From: an uncultured Clostridia bacterium | GTDB taxonomy: Bacteria; Bacillota; Clostridia; TANB77; CAG-508 | Reading direction: 5' to 3' | DNA length: 28,500 nt | Assembly (NCBI GenBank): GCA_934167175.1 | Contig: CAKPKF010000018.1 | Coordinates: 1 to 28,500 of the forward strand | Shown: in pieces, positions 1 to 6,841 of the stretch | Position numbering within the stretch: the stretch's first letter is position 1 | Layout: every line of letters begins with the position of its first letter | Notes under the pieces: generated by a model | Databases searched by the model: none | The model's input: the letters and a program-made list of their open reading frames with translations, nothing else | What the model was told of the DNA's origin: nothing | Program-made: the position numbers and the translations under genes

Positions 1-58
1 ATACAGCCTATTTCCTTTATATTTGTAATTTTATCAAAACTTTATTTTTTTAGCAATA
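1..58. repeat. Dispersed 3'-end repeat, copy 1
   Basis: This 58-bp stretch matches 1836-1893 with only four mismatches (positions 7, 15, 17 and 31). It lies 71 bp past the stop codon of the prepilin-like gene. It begins with ATACAGCCTATTT, which looks like the distal arm of a hairpin whose other arm lies outside the window. Read on minus, the order is gene stop, repeat, hairpin. The second copy has the same order downstream of the amidase gene, so this is probably a conserved 3'-UTR and terminator unit rather than a mobile element boundary. Confidence 0.7.
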
Positions 59-129
59 GTGAAATTTTTCACTTTTTCGTGCACTTTATTTAAATTTTTT
101 AATCTATACGTAAATCAGTATTTTTTATA

Positions 130-1731
130 TTAATTTGGAAGTATTTTCCAATTTTTAGGTATTTTTTTATAATCTTCTAAATTATAACATCCCGCATAAC
201 ACCCAAACCCTCCATTTTTTTCATTAATTCCTTCTCTTCCTTCTTCCCATAAATGTATTGAATTTCCTGTTAACTTGCTACAATCAGAGAATGTTCCCTC
301 AAACCTTGCCACATTTGGACAATTTATAAATAAGTATTGTGGTATTCTTTCTAAAGATGCACATAACCTGAATGAATAATCAAAATTTGTCATGTTTACA
401 AAACTGTTTTTGCTTGGAGATGCTATTTCTTCTAAATTCACACACTCCTCTAAATATATCTTTTTTAATCCTGTTGTTCCCCATTGTTCTATTTTTACCA
501 GTGCTTGTTTTATGCTTTCATTTTCCCAGCTAACATATAAATATTCATATACTCCAGATATTGTTATCGTATATGTATCTATATTGGTATATGTATGTTT
601 TGCACTATCTAAATTTTCATTAGTTATTGTTTGTTCTTCTGTTTCATCTCCCCAATTTACTTTAAAATCATAATTTTCATATTCACTTATTGGTAATTGT
701 ATTGTTTTATTATCTTCTGTTACATTTATTCTTAATTTCATTGATTGCAATTCTGGATTTACTTCATCATCTTCTAATTGTGGTAAATCTATTGTTACTG
801 GTACTGTTACTTCCGCTGTTGTTCCTTTATACTCTCCCTCTATAACATTACCTATAAATTTGTACTCTCCTTTTTGATATACTTTATATGTTACACATAA
901 TGTGTCTGTATCTGTAATTAACTTATTTCCACTTGGAACTTCTATTTCGACTTCACTATACTTGTCAAAATCATACCATTCTGGTTTTACAAATTTTTCT
1001 TTTATAAGAAGTTCATCAAATGAATTTACTTCACTATATAATATAAGTTCTTCTATAAACTTTTCTTTGCTTATTTTTTCTTCTTCATTTTCTATTGAAG
1101 CATTTCTTATATTTACCCAGTCATCAAATGTTGGATTTTCTTTTTCTCCAAACACATTTGCAAAACCTTCTGGATCCCAATACTTCCATCCATTCAAGCA
1201 CATTTGCTCTTTTTCTCCTTGTGTCTTACCTTCTAATATTTTTTCTGCATATAACTTATAGCTTTCTACTCCACCTATTCTTGGATATATTTCTATTAGT
1301 CCATCTTCTGATACTGTGTAGTCTAGTTTCATTTCTCCTTCTGCTAATGTTTTTCCATCATTTTTTATTACTTCTATTTCTAAATTTGATTTTACGAATA
1401 TTGCATATTTTTTGTCTTTTACTATTACTCTACTTCCTTCTACTATGCTGTTTTCGAAACTTACGTTTAGTGCATTTATGTAACTGCTTTTTGTTAGTTC
1501 TTGTGGATTTCCTTCAAAGTTTCTTATTCCTTGTTCGTTTCTTACTAACTCTGCTTGTTCTTTTATGCTTGCCATTTCTGATTCTTCCACACCTTGTTTT
1601 GTTTTTTTTACCATTCCATTATCTCCTATTAGTAGGCTGATTGTTACACCTGCTAAAATTAATAGAATTATTACTGTAATTATTAGTGCTACTAATGTGA
1701 TTCCTTTTTTGTTTTTTAGTTTTTCTTTCAT
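130..1731 (-). CDS. Prepilin-like BspA-type surface protein
   Basis: 533 aa. Residues 1-30 form a class III/prepilin-type signal: Lys-rich stretch, Gly10, then ITLVALIITVIILLILAGV as the hydrophobic stem, with processing expected after Gly10. The Glu normally at mature position 5 is missing (Ala there), as in many Clostridia pilin-like surface proteins. A long middle region without recognisable domain follows. Around 345-400 is a PKD-like stretch (VNWGDETEEQ, then HTYTNIDTYTITISG). The last ~120 residues resemble BspA/DUF285 units (LKKIYLEECVNLEEI, FSDCSKL). The start follows GGAGG with about 10 nt spacing. The likely location is the cell surface, on a pseudopilus or membrane-anchored. The ligand is unknown. 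Adhesion is an inference from BspA-like relatives. Confidence 0.8.
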   Translation of the reverse strand: MKEKLKNKKGITLVALIITVIILLILAGVTISLLIGDNGMVKKTKQGVEESEMASIKEQAELVRNEQGIRNFEGNPQELTKSSYINALNVSFENSIVEGSRVIVKDKKYAIFVKSNLEIEVIKNDGKTLAEGEMKLDYTVSEDGLIEIYPRIGGVESYKLYAEKILEGKTQGEKEQMCLNGWKYWDPEGFANVFGEKENPTFDDWVNIRNASIENEEEKISKEKFIEELILYSEVNSFDELLIKEKFVKPEWYDFDKYSEVEIEVPSGNKLITDTDTLCVTYKVYQKGEYKFIGNVIEGEYKGTTAEVTVPVTIDLPQLEDDEVNPELQSMKLRINVTEDNKTIQLPISEYENYDFKVNWGDETEEQTITNENLDSAKHTYTNIDTYTITISGVYEYLYVSWENESIKQALVKIEQWGTTGLKKIYLEECVNLEEIASPSKNSFVNMTNFDYSFRLCASLERIPQYLFINCPNVARFEGTFSDCSKLTGNSIHLWEEGREGINEKNGGFGCYAGCYNLEDYKKIPKNWKILPN

Positions 1732-1810
1732 CTTTTGTTTTCCTCCATTTTCTTTTTCCTTGTTTTGGTGAATTCTGTTAGGCCCTACATTTCGAATATT
1801 TTCTACTAAA

Positions 1811-1847
1811 AATAGACTGTATATCTTGTTGTAATATACAGTCTATT
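1811..1847 (-). terminator. Hairpin terminator after the amidase gene
   Basis: A perfect 14-bp inverted repeat: AATAGACTGTATAT at 1811-1824 and its complement at 1834-1847, with a 9-nt loop. Read on minus it is followed by TTTTTAG. It overlaps the second copy of the dispersed repeat. It ends the response regulator, kinase, amidase operon and lies upstream of the prepilin-like gene. Confidence 0.75.
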
Positions 1848-1893
1848 TCTTCTATATTTGTAATTCTATCAAAACTTTATTTTTTTAGCAATA
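1836..1893. repeat. Dispersed 3'-end repeat, copy 2
   Basis: 93 percent identical to positions 1-58, with the shared block running from ATACAG to TTTTTTTAGCAATA. It starts inside the right arm of the 1811-1847 hairpin and extends toward the amidase stop codon. A more diverged relative lies at 5558-5600, after the thioredoxin-like gene, where ATACAGCC, TATATTTATAATTT and ATCAAA occur in the same order. Confidence 0.7.
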
Positions 1894-1925
1894 ATAATAA
1901 ATTTATTTTTCAATTTTCTTTTATT

Positions 1926-2574
1926 TTAATTATTTAATTTATCTCTTCCCATATTTTCTATAATTCCTTCTGAAATTGCCTTTGCATATTCTTTTAAGTT
2001 TTCATCAAACAATTTATTATCTTTTTCATTAGATATGAAACCTAATTCTATTAAACAACTCGGCATTTTAGTATTATTTAAAACATAGTAATCTGTGTTT
2101 TCGTTTTTTATTGTACCATATTTTACTCCTCTATTAGTTTGGATTTTGGTTTTACTTAGTTTGTTTAATATGTCATTTGCGAGTTGAGTATCTTTTTCTC
2201 TCTTTTCACTGTTCGACCATATCTCTATCCCATTTCCAGTTTCAGCACTATTTCTATGTATCGAAACAAATAGATTCGCTTTTTTCTTGTTTGCTATTTT
2301 GCACCTATCTTGTAATGTAACATTTTTATTTTTTTCTCTAGTCATAATTACTTTTACATTATCTTCTTCAAGATATTTCTTTACTAATTTAGCTACTTTT
2401 AATGTATCATCCTTTTCATATCTTTTATCATTGCATGCTCCAACATCTGATCCTCCATGTCCGTGCATCAATACATACAGTAATTTGTTTATTTTTATTT
2501 ATTAAAGATTTTATTATAACACTAAATAATATTAAAACTAATATTACTATCAAAATTTTTATTTTTTTATCCAT
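1926..2574 (-). CDS. Membrane-anchored N-acetylmuramoyl-L-alanine amidase, +1 frameshift
   Basis: Amidase_3 family zinc enzyme that cleaves the amide bond between MurNAc and the stem peptide of peptidoglycan. Translation should start at ATG 2574, after GAGGATAAAAT, and give one N-terminal TM helix (about residues 5-23). The frame reads ITVCIDA, then CGG, and runs into TGA at 2430-2428. Skipping one C at 2463 gives a 215-aa protein with IDAGHGGSDVGA, the classic family signature. Zn ligands are His39, Glu53 and His106 (SIHRN); the catalytic Glu176 is in CLIELGFISN. Without the shift only a TTG-initiated fragment lacking the anchor (from 2471) is possible. It is the third gene of an operon, 16 bp after the kinase stop, so envelope stress control is likely. 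Size and anchor resemble CwlD, but orthology is not shown. Confidence 0.82.
2460..2466 (-). other. Apparent +1 frameshift site GCA CGG A
   Basis: On minus the amidase reads ATT GAT GCA CGG ACA TGG. Removing the C at 2463 gives GAT GCA GGA CAT GGA GGA, encoding the invariant DAGHGG motif. The break is not in a homopolymer. The same heptamer occurs at the frameshift in the permease at 19286-19292. Confidence 0.8.
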
Positions 2575-2590
2575 ATTTTATCCTCGTATA

Positions 2591-4696
2591 TTAAATTTCT
2601 TTAAATATCATTTTTACTTTAAATAAATCTCCATCTAATTTTAACTCAAATTGTCCATTTTGTAATTCAGTTAAATTTTGTGCAATAGATATTCCGAGTC
2701 CACTTCCTTCTGTAGTTCTTGATTTATCTCCTCTGACAAATCTTTGCATTAACTCTTCTGCTGAAATATTAAGCTTATCTTTAGATATATTCTTCATCTC
2801 TATACTTACATATTTAGCATCTGTATCCATATCTTTTTCATTTTCTTTTATATCTACATACACTCTTGAATTTTCTAAAGCATATTTTGAAATATTGCTA
2901 TATAAATTTTCTATAACTCTATACATATATCTACTATCCGCCATTATATTAATTACATTTGTTTCTGAGTTCATTATTACTTCTAATCCATGGTTTCTGA
3001 ATTTATCTTCAAATTCGCCTGTTGCTTGTTTTATAAGTTCTGTAACATTGATTTTCTCTAAATTCAAAGATATATTACCTGTAGATATTTTAGATGCCTC
3101 TACTAAATCTTCTGTAAGTTTTTTTAATCTTTGTGATTTGTTATCTAATATTTCTATATATTCTTCAATTTTTTTATTTTGAACATTTTCCTGTTTTATT
3201 AAATCAACATAATTAATAATAGATGTTAATGGTGTTTTGATATCATGTGAAACATTTGTAATTAATTCTGCTTTCATTCTCTCACTTTTCATTCTTTCTT
3301 GAACTGCATTTTCAAATCCATTTGAAATATCATTTAAGTATGTCACCGCACCTTTAAATGGCATTGCAAACTCATTTGCATTTAACACATTTTTATTATT
3401 TCCTTCATATATTTCTTTCAATTTATTCTCTAGTTGAGAATATTCTTTTAAAATTTTTATGACTTTGTACATTATATAACATACAAGTGCAACTATTAAT
3501 ACTGGGAATATATCAGTATTTCCTGCTAATAAAAAAACTATAATCCATACAAAAATTGTTATACCTGCTGAAACAACGACTTTAAATGTTGTATTTGCTG
3601 AGTATGTAAATGTCTTCCATATCTCTTTCGTTTTATTGACTATTTTTTTTAAAAGCTTTATTACCCATAATACAAATTTACCTGTTAATGATGTTTTTAA
3701 AACTTGCTTTGTTTTTACTCTTTTAATCAATGTTGTCATAATTATTGCGGCACAAATATATATGACAAAATATGCAGTTATTGCAATCGATATTATTGCA
3801 TTATAATCGTTTTCTGTGGCTCCCAATAATATAAATGGAATACAACTAATCAATATTGCAAAAAATATTATTATTTCTATAGGTATATAATCAAAAATAT
3901 TTAGCTCAACTGTATTTTTCTCATCTGAATGACCTATTGAAGCTGTTAAATAAATAATAAGTAAAATTGTTATTATTACACTCACTGGCAAAATAACATA
4001 TGCGTTGTTTTCAATTGGTCTCATCATATCCAGAAATGATGTAAGCATTTTTCTTTCATAATTTTGGTTGATTTTTTCCTTATATGAACTGTATATTTCA
4101 AAGTCTTTTACACTTGTTGAAATATATTCTATATAACGCCCATCTGTAAGCGTTTTATCTGTTTTTTCTGTATCTGTTGTATAATATGTAATAGAAAATT
4201 TATTTAGATATTTCTCCCCATATTTTGAAATACTCTGCGAGTTTGTTTGGAGTATTCCATTTACAATATCAACTTTCTTATCTTGGTTTGACTCTAAATT
4301 TATCTGCTTTTTTATATCTTCAATTGTATTTGCATTTATATTCGTAATTGCTTTATTTTTATAAATAACTAAAAAATTTATATTTTCTAAATTGGTATAA
4401 TTTGAATATTCATTCTCAACATTTCCATTTAATGTGTAATAATCATATATGTGATATATTTCTAAATCACCATCTTTCACACAATTATATGAACTATTAT
4501 TATGTATTAATTTGTCCGAAATATCTTGCAAAGACATTAAATAATTGAATGTAAATTTTTCTGTTTCAAAATATTTTTCTTCATTTAAATATTCAGAATT
4601 TTTTATTGCTATAGTCATGCTTGATAGAATAATTACCAATAGTGATAACGATAACACTACATAGCTAACTGCTTTGAATAATTTATTTTTTCTCAT
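2591..4696 (-). CDS. Polytopic sensor histidine kinase
   Basis: 701 aa. The start at ATG 4696 is chosen because AGGAGGT (4701-4707) lies just upstream of it; the longer reading would begin before that ribosome site. Layout: TM1 about 8-30, a roughly 200-residue extracellular sensor domain, TM2 about 232-252, two further TM helices about 271-325, then a pair at about 375-415, a linker, HisKA with phospho-acceptor His484 (NVSHDIKTPL), and HATPase with N-box Asn601 (NLYSNISKY) and G-box EGSGLGIS. It pairs with the response regulator 38 bp upstream. The amidase gene 16 bp downstream suggests that the pair senses and answers cell-wall conditions. The signal is not identifiable from sequence. Confidence 0.9.
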   Translation of the reverse strand: MRKNKLFKAVSYVVLSLSLLVIILSSMTIAIKNSEYLNEEKYFETEKFTFNYLMSLQDISDKLIHNNSSYNCVKDGDLEIYHIYDYYTLNGNVENEYSNYTNLENINFLVIYKNKAITNINANTIEDIKKQINLESNQDKKVDIVNGILQTNSQSISKYGEKYLNKFSITYYTTDTEKTDKTLTDGRYIEYISTSVKDFEIYSSYKEKINQNYERKMLTSFLDMMRPIENNAYVILPVSVIITILLIIYLTASIGHSDEKNTVELNIFDYIPIEIIIFFAILISCIPFILLGATENDYNAIISIAITAYFVIYICAAIIMTTLIKRVKTKQVLKTSLTGKFVLWVIKLLKKIVNKTKEIWKTFTYSANTTFKVVVSAGITIFVWIIVFLLAGNTDIFPVLIVALVCYIMYKVIKILKEYSQLENKLKEIYEGNNKNVLNANEFAMPFKGAVTYLNDISNGFENAVQERMKSERMKAELITNVSHDIKTPLTSIINYVDLIKQENVQNKKIEEYIEILDNKSQRLKKLTEDLVEASKISTGNISLNLEKINVTELIKQATGEFEDKFRNHGLEVIMNSETNVINIMADSRYMYRVIENLYSNISKYALENSRVYVDIKENEKDMDTDAKYVSIEMKNISKDKLNISAEELMQRFVRGDKSRTTEGSGLGISIAQNLTELQNGQFELKLDGDLFKVKMIFKEI

Positions 4697-4734
4697 TTTT
4701 ACCTCCTGCACACTTTCTTATAAGTATTTCTTTT

Positions 4735-5445
4735 TTATAATACTTCTATTTTATATCCTACTCCCCATATTACTTTTAAATACTTTGGCTCTTTAGGGTT
4801 TATCTCTATTTTTTCTCTTATATGTCTTATGTGCACTGCAATTACATTTTCTGCTGCATAGTATTCTCCGCTCCATACGTTTGCATATATTTTTTCTATT
4901 GAAAATACTTTTCCTTTATTTTGGGTTAAAAATTTTAATATATTATACTCAGTTGGTGTTAGCTTTACTTCTTTTCCATCTACTATAACTTGTTTTAAAT
5001 CATCATTTATTATTAATTCACCATTTCTTATAACATTTTCATTCTCATCACTTGAGTCTAGTTCTTTTGTTGAGCTACCAAGCTTAGTATATCTTCTAAT
5101 TAGTGCATTTACTCTTGCTATTAATTCTACAGGGTTAAATGGTTTTGTAACATAATCATCTGCTCCAATATTTAAACCATTTATTTTATCTATGTCTTCT
5201 GATTTAGCAGATAACATTATTACTGGTATATTTTTATTTTTTCTTATTTCTTCAAGTGTTTCTAAACCATCTTTTTGGGGCATCATTATATCTAATATTA
5301 CTAGTTGTATATCATTTTTTTTAATTTGTTCTAATGCCTCTTCTCCATCATATGCTTTTATTATTTTGTAATTTTCTTTTCCTAAATATATTTCAATTGC
5401 CTTTACTATCTCTTTGTCATCATCTACCACTAATATATTATTCAT
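4735..5445 (-). CDS. OmpR/PhoB-family response regulator
   Basis: 236 aa. Receiver domain at about 1-118 with acidic pocket Asp9/Asp10, phospho-acceptor Asp52 (LDIMMP), Ser79 and Lys101 (TKPF). A winged-helix DNA-binding domain spans about 138-236 (LTPTEYNIL, HIRHIREKI, WGVGYKIE). Overall it is VanR-like in layout. The start has AAAGGAGAAA upstream with good spacing. It is first in an operon with the kinase and the amidase, and has its own extended -10 promoter at 5477-5485. It probably controls envelope genes including this operon; the binding site is not evident. Confidence 0.93.
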   Translation of the reverse strand: MNNILVVDDDKEIVKAIEIYLGKENYKIIKAYDGEEALEQIKKNDIQLVILDIMMPQKDGLETLEEIRKNKNIPVIMLSAKSEDIDKINGLNIGADDYVTKPFNPVELIARVNALIRRYTKLGSSTKELDSSDENENVIRNGELIINDDLKQVIVDGKEVKLTPTEYNILKFLTQNKGKVFSIEKIYANVWSGEYYAAENVIAVHIRHIREKIEINPKEPKYLKVIWGVGYKIEVL

Positions 5446-5476
5446 GATTTTTTTCTCCTTTCATTGTTGCAACTAT

Positions 5477-5485
5477 ATTATATCA
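5477..5485 (-). promoter_or_regulatory. Extended -10 promoter of the first two-component operon
   Basis: Minus strand reads TGATATAAT, an extended -10 (TGnTATAAT). There is no good -35 at 17 bp. It lies about 32 bp upstream of the response regulator start. Confidence 0.6.
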
Positions 5486-5544
5486 GATTTTTCTTAACAA
5501 AATATAGAGAAATTATTAAGTTTTTATTAATAAATCGTTAAAAC

Positions 5545-5567
5545 AGGCTGTATAGATTATACAGCCT
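5545..5567 (-). terminator. Hairpin terminator after the thioredoxin-like gene
   Basis: Perfect 10-bp arms, AGGCTGTATA at 5545-5554 and TATACAGCCT at 5558-5567, with a 3-nt loop. On minus it is followed by GTTTTAACG. The arm and the next ~35 bp (to about 5600) resemble the repeats at 1-58 and 1836-1893, making this a third, diverged member of that 3'-end element. Confidence 0.7.
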
Positions 5568-5674
5568 TTTGGTCTTATATTTATAATTTGAATTCATCAA
5601 ATATGGTTTCAAAATAAAAGGGGTATTTTTTATTTTTCTATAAGCTCTCACATCCTTTTTTATATTTTTATGTT

Positions 5675-5911
5675 TTATGCTAGCAATTTACTAATTTCTC
5701 GTTGTGATAAAACTTTGCCTTGGCTCACTAGTTTATTGTTTATTACCAATCCTGGAATATCTTTTATTCCGTATTTATTGATAGATTTCTTGTCATCTAG
5801 CTTCTCTATATGTATATCATCATTTTCGTTTAGTTCTTCTACTGCTCTTGTTGTCATTTTATATAGCTTCATTCCATTACTACAGTTTGAACCAATAATT
5901 TTTATTTCCAA
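5675..5911 (-). CDS. Thioredoxin-like fold protein with single active-site Cys
   Basis: 78 aa from a TTG start at 5911, preceded by GAAGGTGAT with short spacing; this gives MEIKIIGSNC, the usual beginning of the small Thioredoxin_3 (redox-active disulfide protein) family. A longer GTG reading at 5956 has its AAAGGAG touching the start codon and is less likely. The family normally has a CPNC-like motif; here it is Cys10-Ser-Asn-Gly13, so the resolving cysteine is replaced by Gly. The cis-Pro loop is present (DIPGLVINNKLVSQGKV). The protein would be cytosolic. With one cysteine it may work by a monothiol mechanism or bind a partner or metal. Redox partners are not visible nearby. Confidence 0.75.
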   Translation of the reverse strand: MEIKIIGSNCSNGMKLYKMTTRAVEELNENDDIHIEKLDDKKSINKYGIKDIPGLVINNKLVSQGKVLSQREISKLLA

Positions 5912-6070
5912 CTTATCACCTTCTTTTATAATTTTATGTTTTTTATTCTTTACCACTCCTTTCTCTGTTTTGTTAAATATATATTAATTGATTTTTATGT
6001 CTTTCTTATGTTTTTAATTTGTAATTTTAGTAAAGGTTATGTGTTAGTTTTGTGTATTAAATAAAAAAAT

Positions 6071-6112
6071 AAACCTTAACTATTAAACATTTTTGTCTAA
6101 TACTTAAGGTTT
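6071..6112 (-). terminator. Long hairpin terminator after the NlpC/P60-like gene
   Basis: An imperfect stem of about 18 bp (outer arms AAACCTTAA 6071-6079 and TTAAGGTTT 6104-6112, inner arms TATTA and TAATA) with a 4-nt loop. On minus it is followed by ATTTTTTTATTT, a good U-tract. Confidence 0.85.
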
Positions 6113-6122
6113 TCTCATTTAT

Positions 6123-6710
6123 TTAGTTATTATTTACAGTTTTCATAGATAATATATTTTTCATATCTTTTATTTTGTTCCATGTATCTCTATATTTATA
6201 TTTTCTTAAATATCCTTTATACACTAACTTTAGATTTTCTACTTTTTTAAAATCTTCTGGTTGTATTATTTGTGGTAATTCTAATTTTACTCCTGATGTT
6301 TCTAATATGTATCTTACAAATTCCGCACAATAAAACGAATTTTCCCTAATTATCTTTTTGTTTATTGCTACTAGAAATAATCCTACTGTATTAAATGTGT
6401 ATAAATCTTTCTTTTCTTTAAATTTCTTTATGTTTTTTTCTATTTCTTGATATTCCATGTCACTAACTGTTAACGAATATACTGCTGCTCTAGCTTTGGG
6501 AAACCTTTTAAATGTTCCAATATTTATTCCTTCATGAACAAATCCGCCTTTAAATGGATTATATGGTTTTAGTCTGCCAAAAGAATATAGTTCTTCTAAC
6601 TCTTCATCTAATGCTATTGAAACATGTGAAAATTCATTTTTAGTATACAATTTTATTATATTAGATAATACAGTCCCTGTATAACTTAATACTAGATATA
6701 TTTTTTTCAT
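6123..6710 (-). CDS. Permuted NlpC/P60-like (YiiX/C92-type) protein
   Basis: 195 aa, no signal peptide or clear TM helix. The order of catalytic-like residues is His first (His29 in EFSHVSIALDE) and Cys later (Cys128 in SFYCAEFVRYIL), as in circularly permuted papain-like NlpC/P60 proteins of the YiiX/YaeF type. The family includes amidases and thioesterases acting on peptidoglycan or lipid-linked amides, but the substrate here is unknown. The start is preceded by AAAGGAGC. It has its own extended -10 promoter and terminator, so it is a single-gene unit. Assignment rests on the His...Cys layout and local motifs, not on an alignment. Confidence 0.65.
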   Translation of the reverse strand: MKKIYLVLSYTGTVLSNIIKLYTKNEFSHVSIALDEELEELYSFGRLKPYNPFKGGFVHEGINIGTFKRFPKARAAVYSLTVSDMEYQEIEKNIKKFKEKKDLYTFNTVGLFLVAINKKIIRENSFYCAEFVRYILETSGVKLELPQIIQPEDFKKVENLKLVYKGYLRKYKYRDTWNKIKDMKNILSMKTVNNN

Positions 6711-6739
6711 TTTTTGCTCCTTTTACTTTCTTCGACATT

Positions 6740-6748
6740 ATTATACCA
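6740..6748 (-). promoter_or_regulatory. Extended -10 promoter of the NlpC/P60-like gene
   Basis: Minus strand reads TGGTATAAT (TGnTATAAT), about 30 bp before the start codon. The -35 region is AT-rich without a clear consensus match. Confidence 0.55.
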
Positions 6749-6793
6749 TATAATTCTATTTTTATCTTATAATTAATATATTCTTAATATTTA

Positions 6794-6833
6794 ATATATA
6801 ATGCTAGTGTCATTCCACACTAGCATTATATAT
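6794..6833 (-). terminator. Hairpin after the metal ATPase gene
   Basis: Perfect 17-bp arms (ATATATAATGCTAGTGT at 6794-6810 and its complement at 6817-6833) with a 6-nt loop, directly after the ATPase stop. The U-tract on minus is poor (ATATATAAATA), so it may act as a terminator or as 3'-end protection. Confidence 0.65.
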
Positions 6834-6841
6834 CTTAGAAA

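Noticed and set aside
1095..1640. Long plus-strand reading frame opposite the prepilin-like gene, with a Leu/Phe-rich product
   Set aside because: It is an antisense shadow of the real gene. The composition is what AT-rich complement gives, and there is no ribosome site. Many similar shadows occur elsewhere, e.g. 18483-19094 and 12503-12967.
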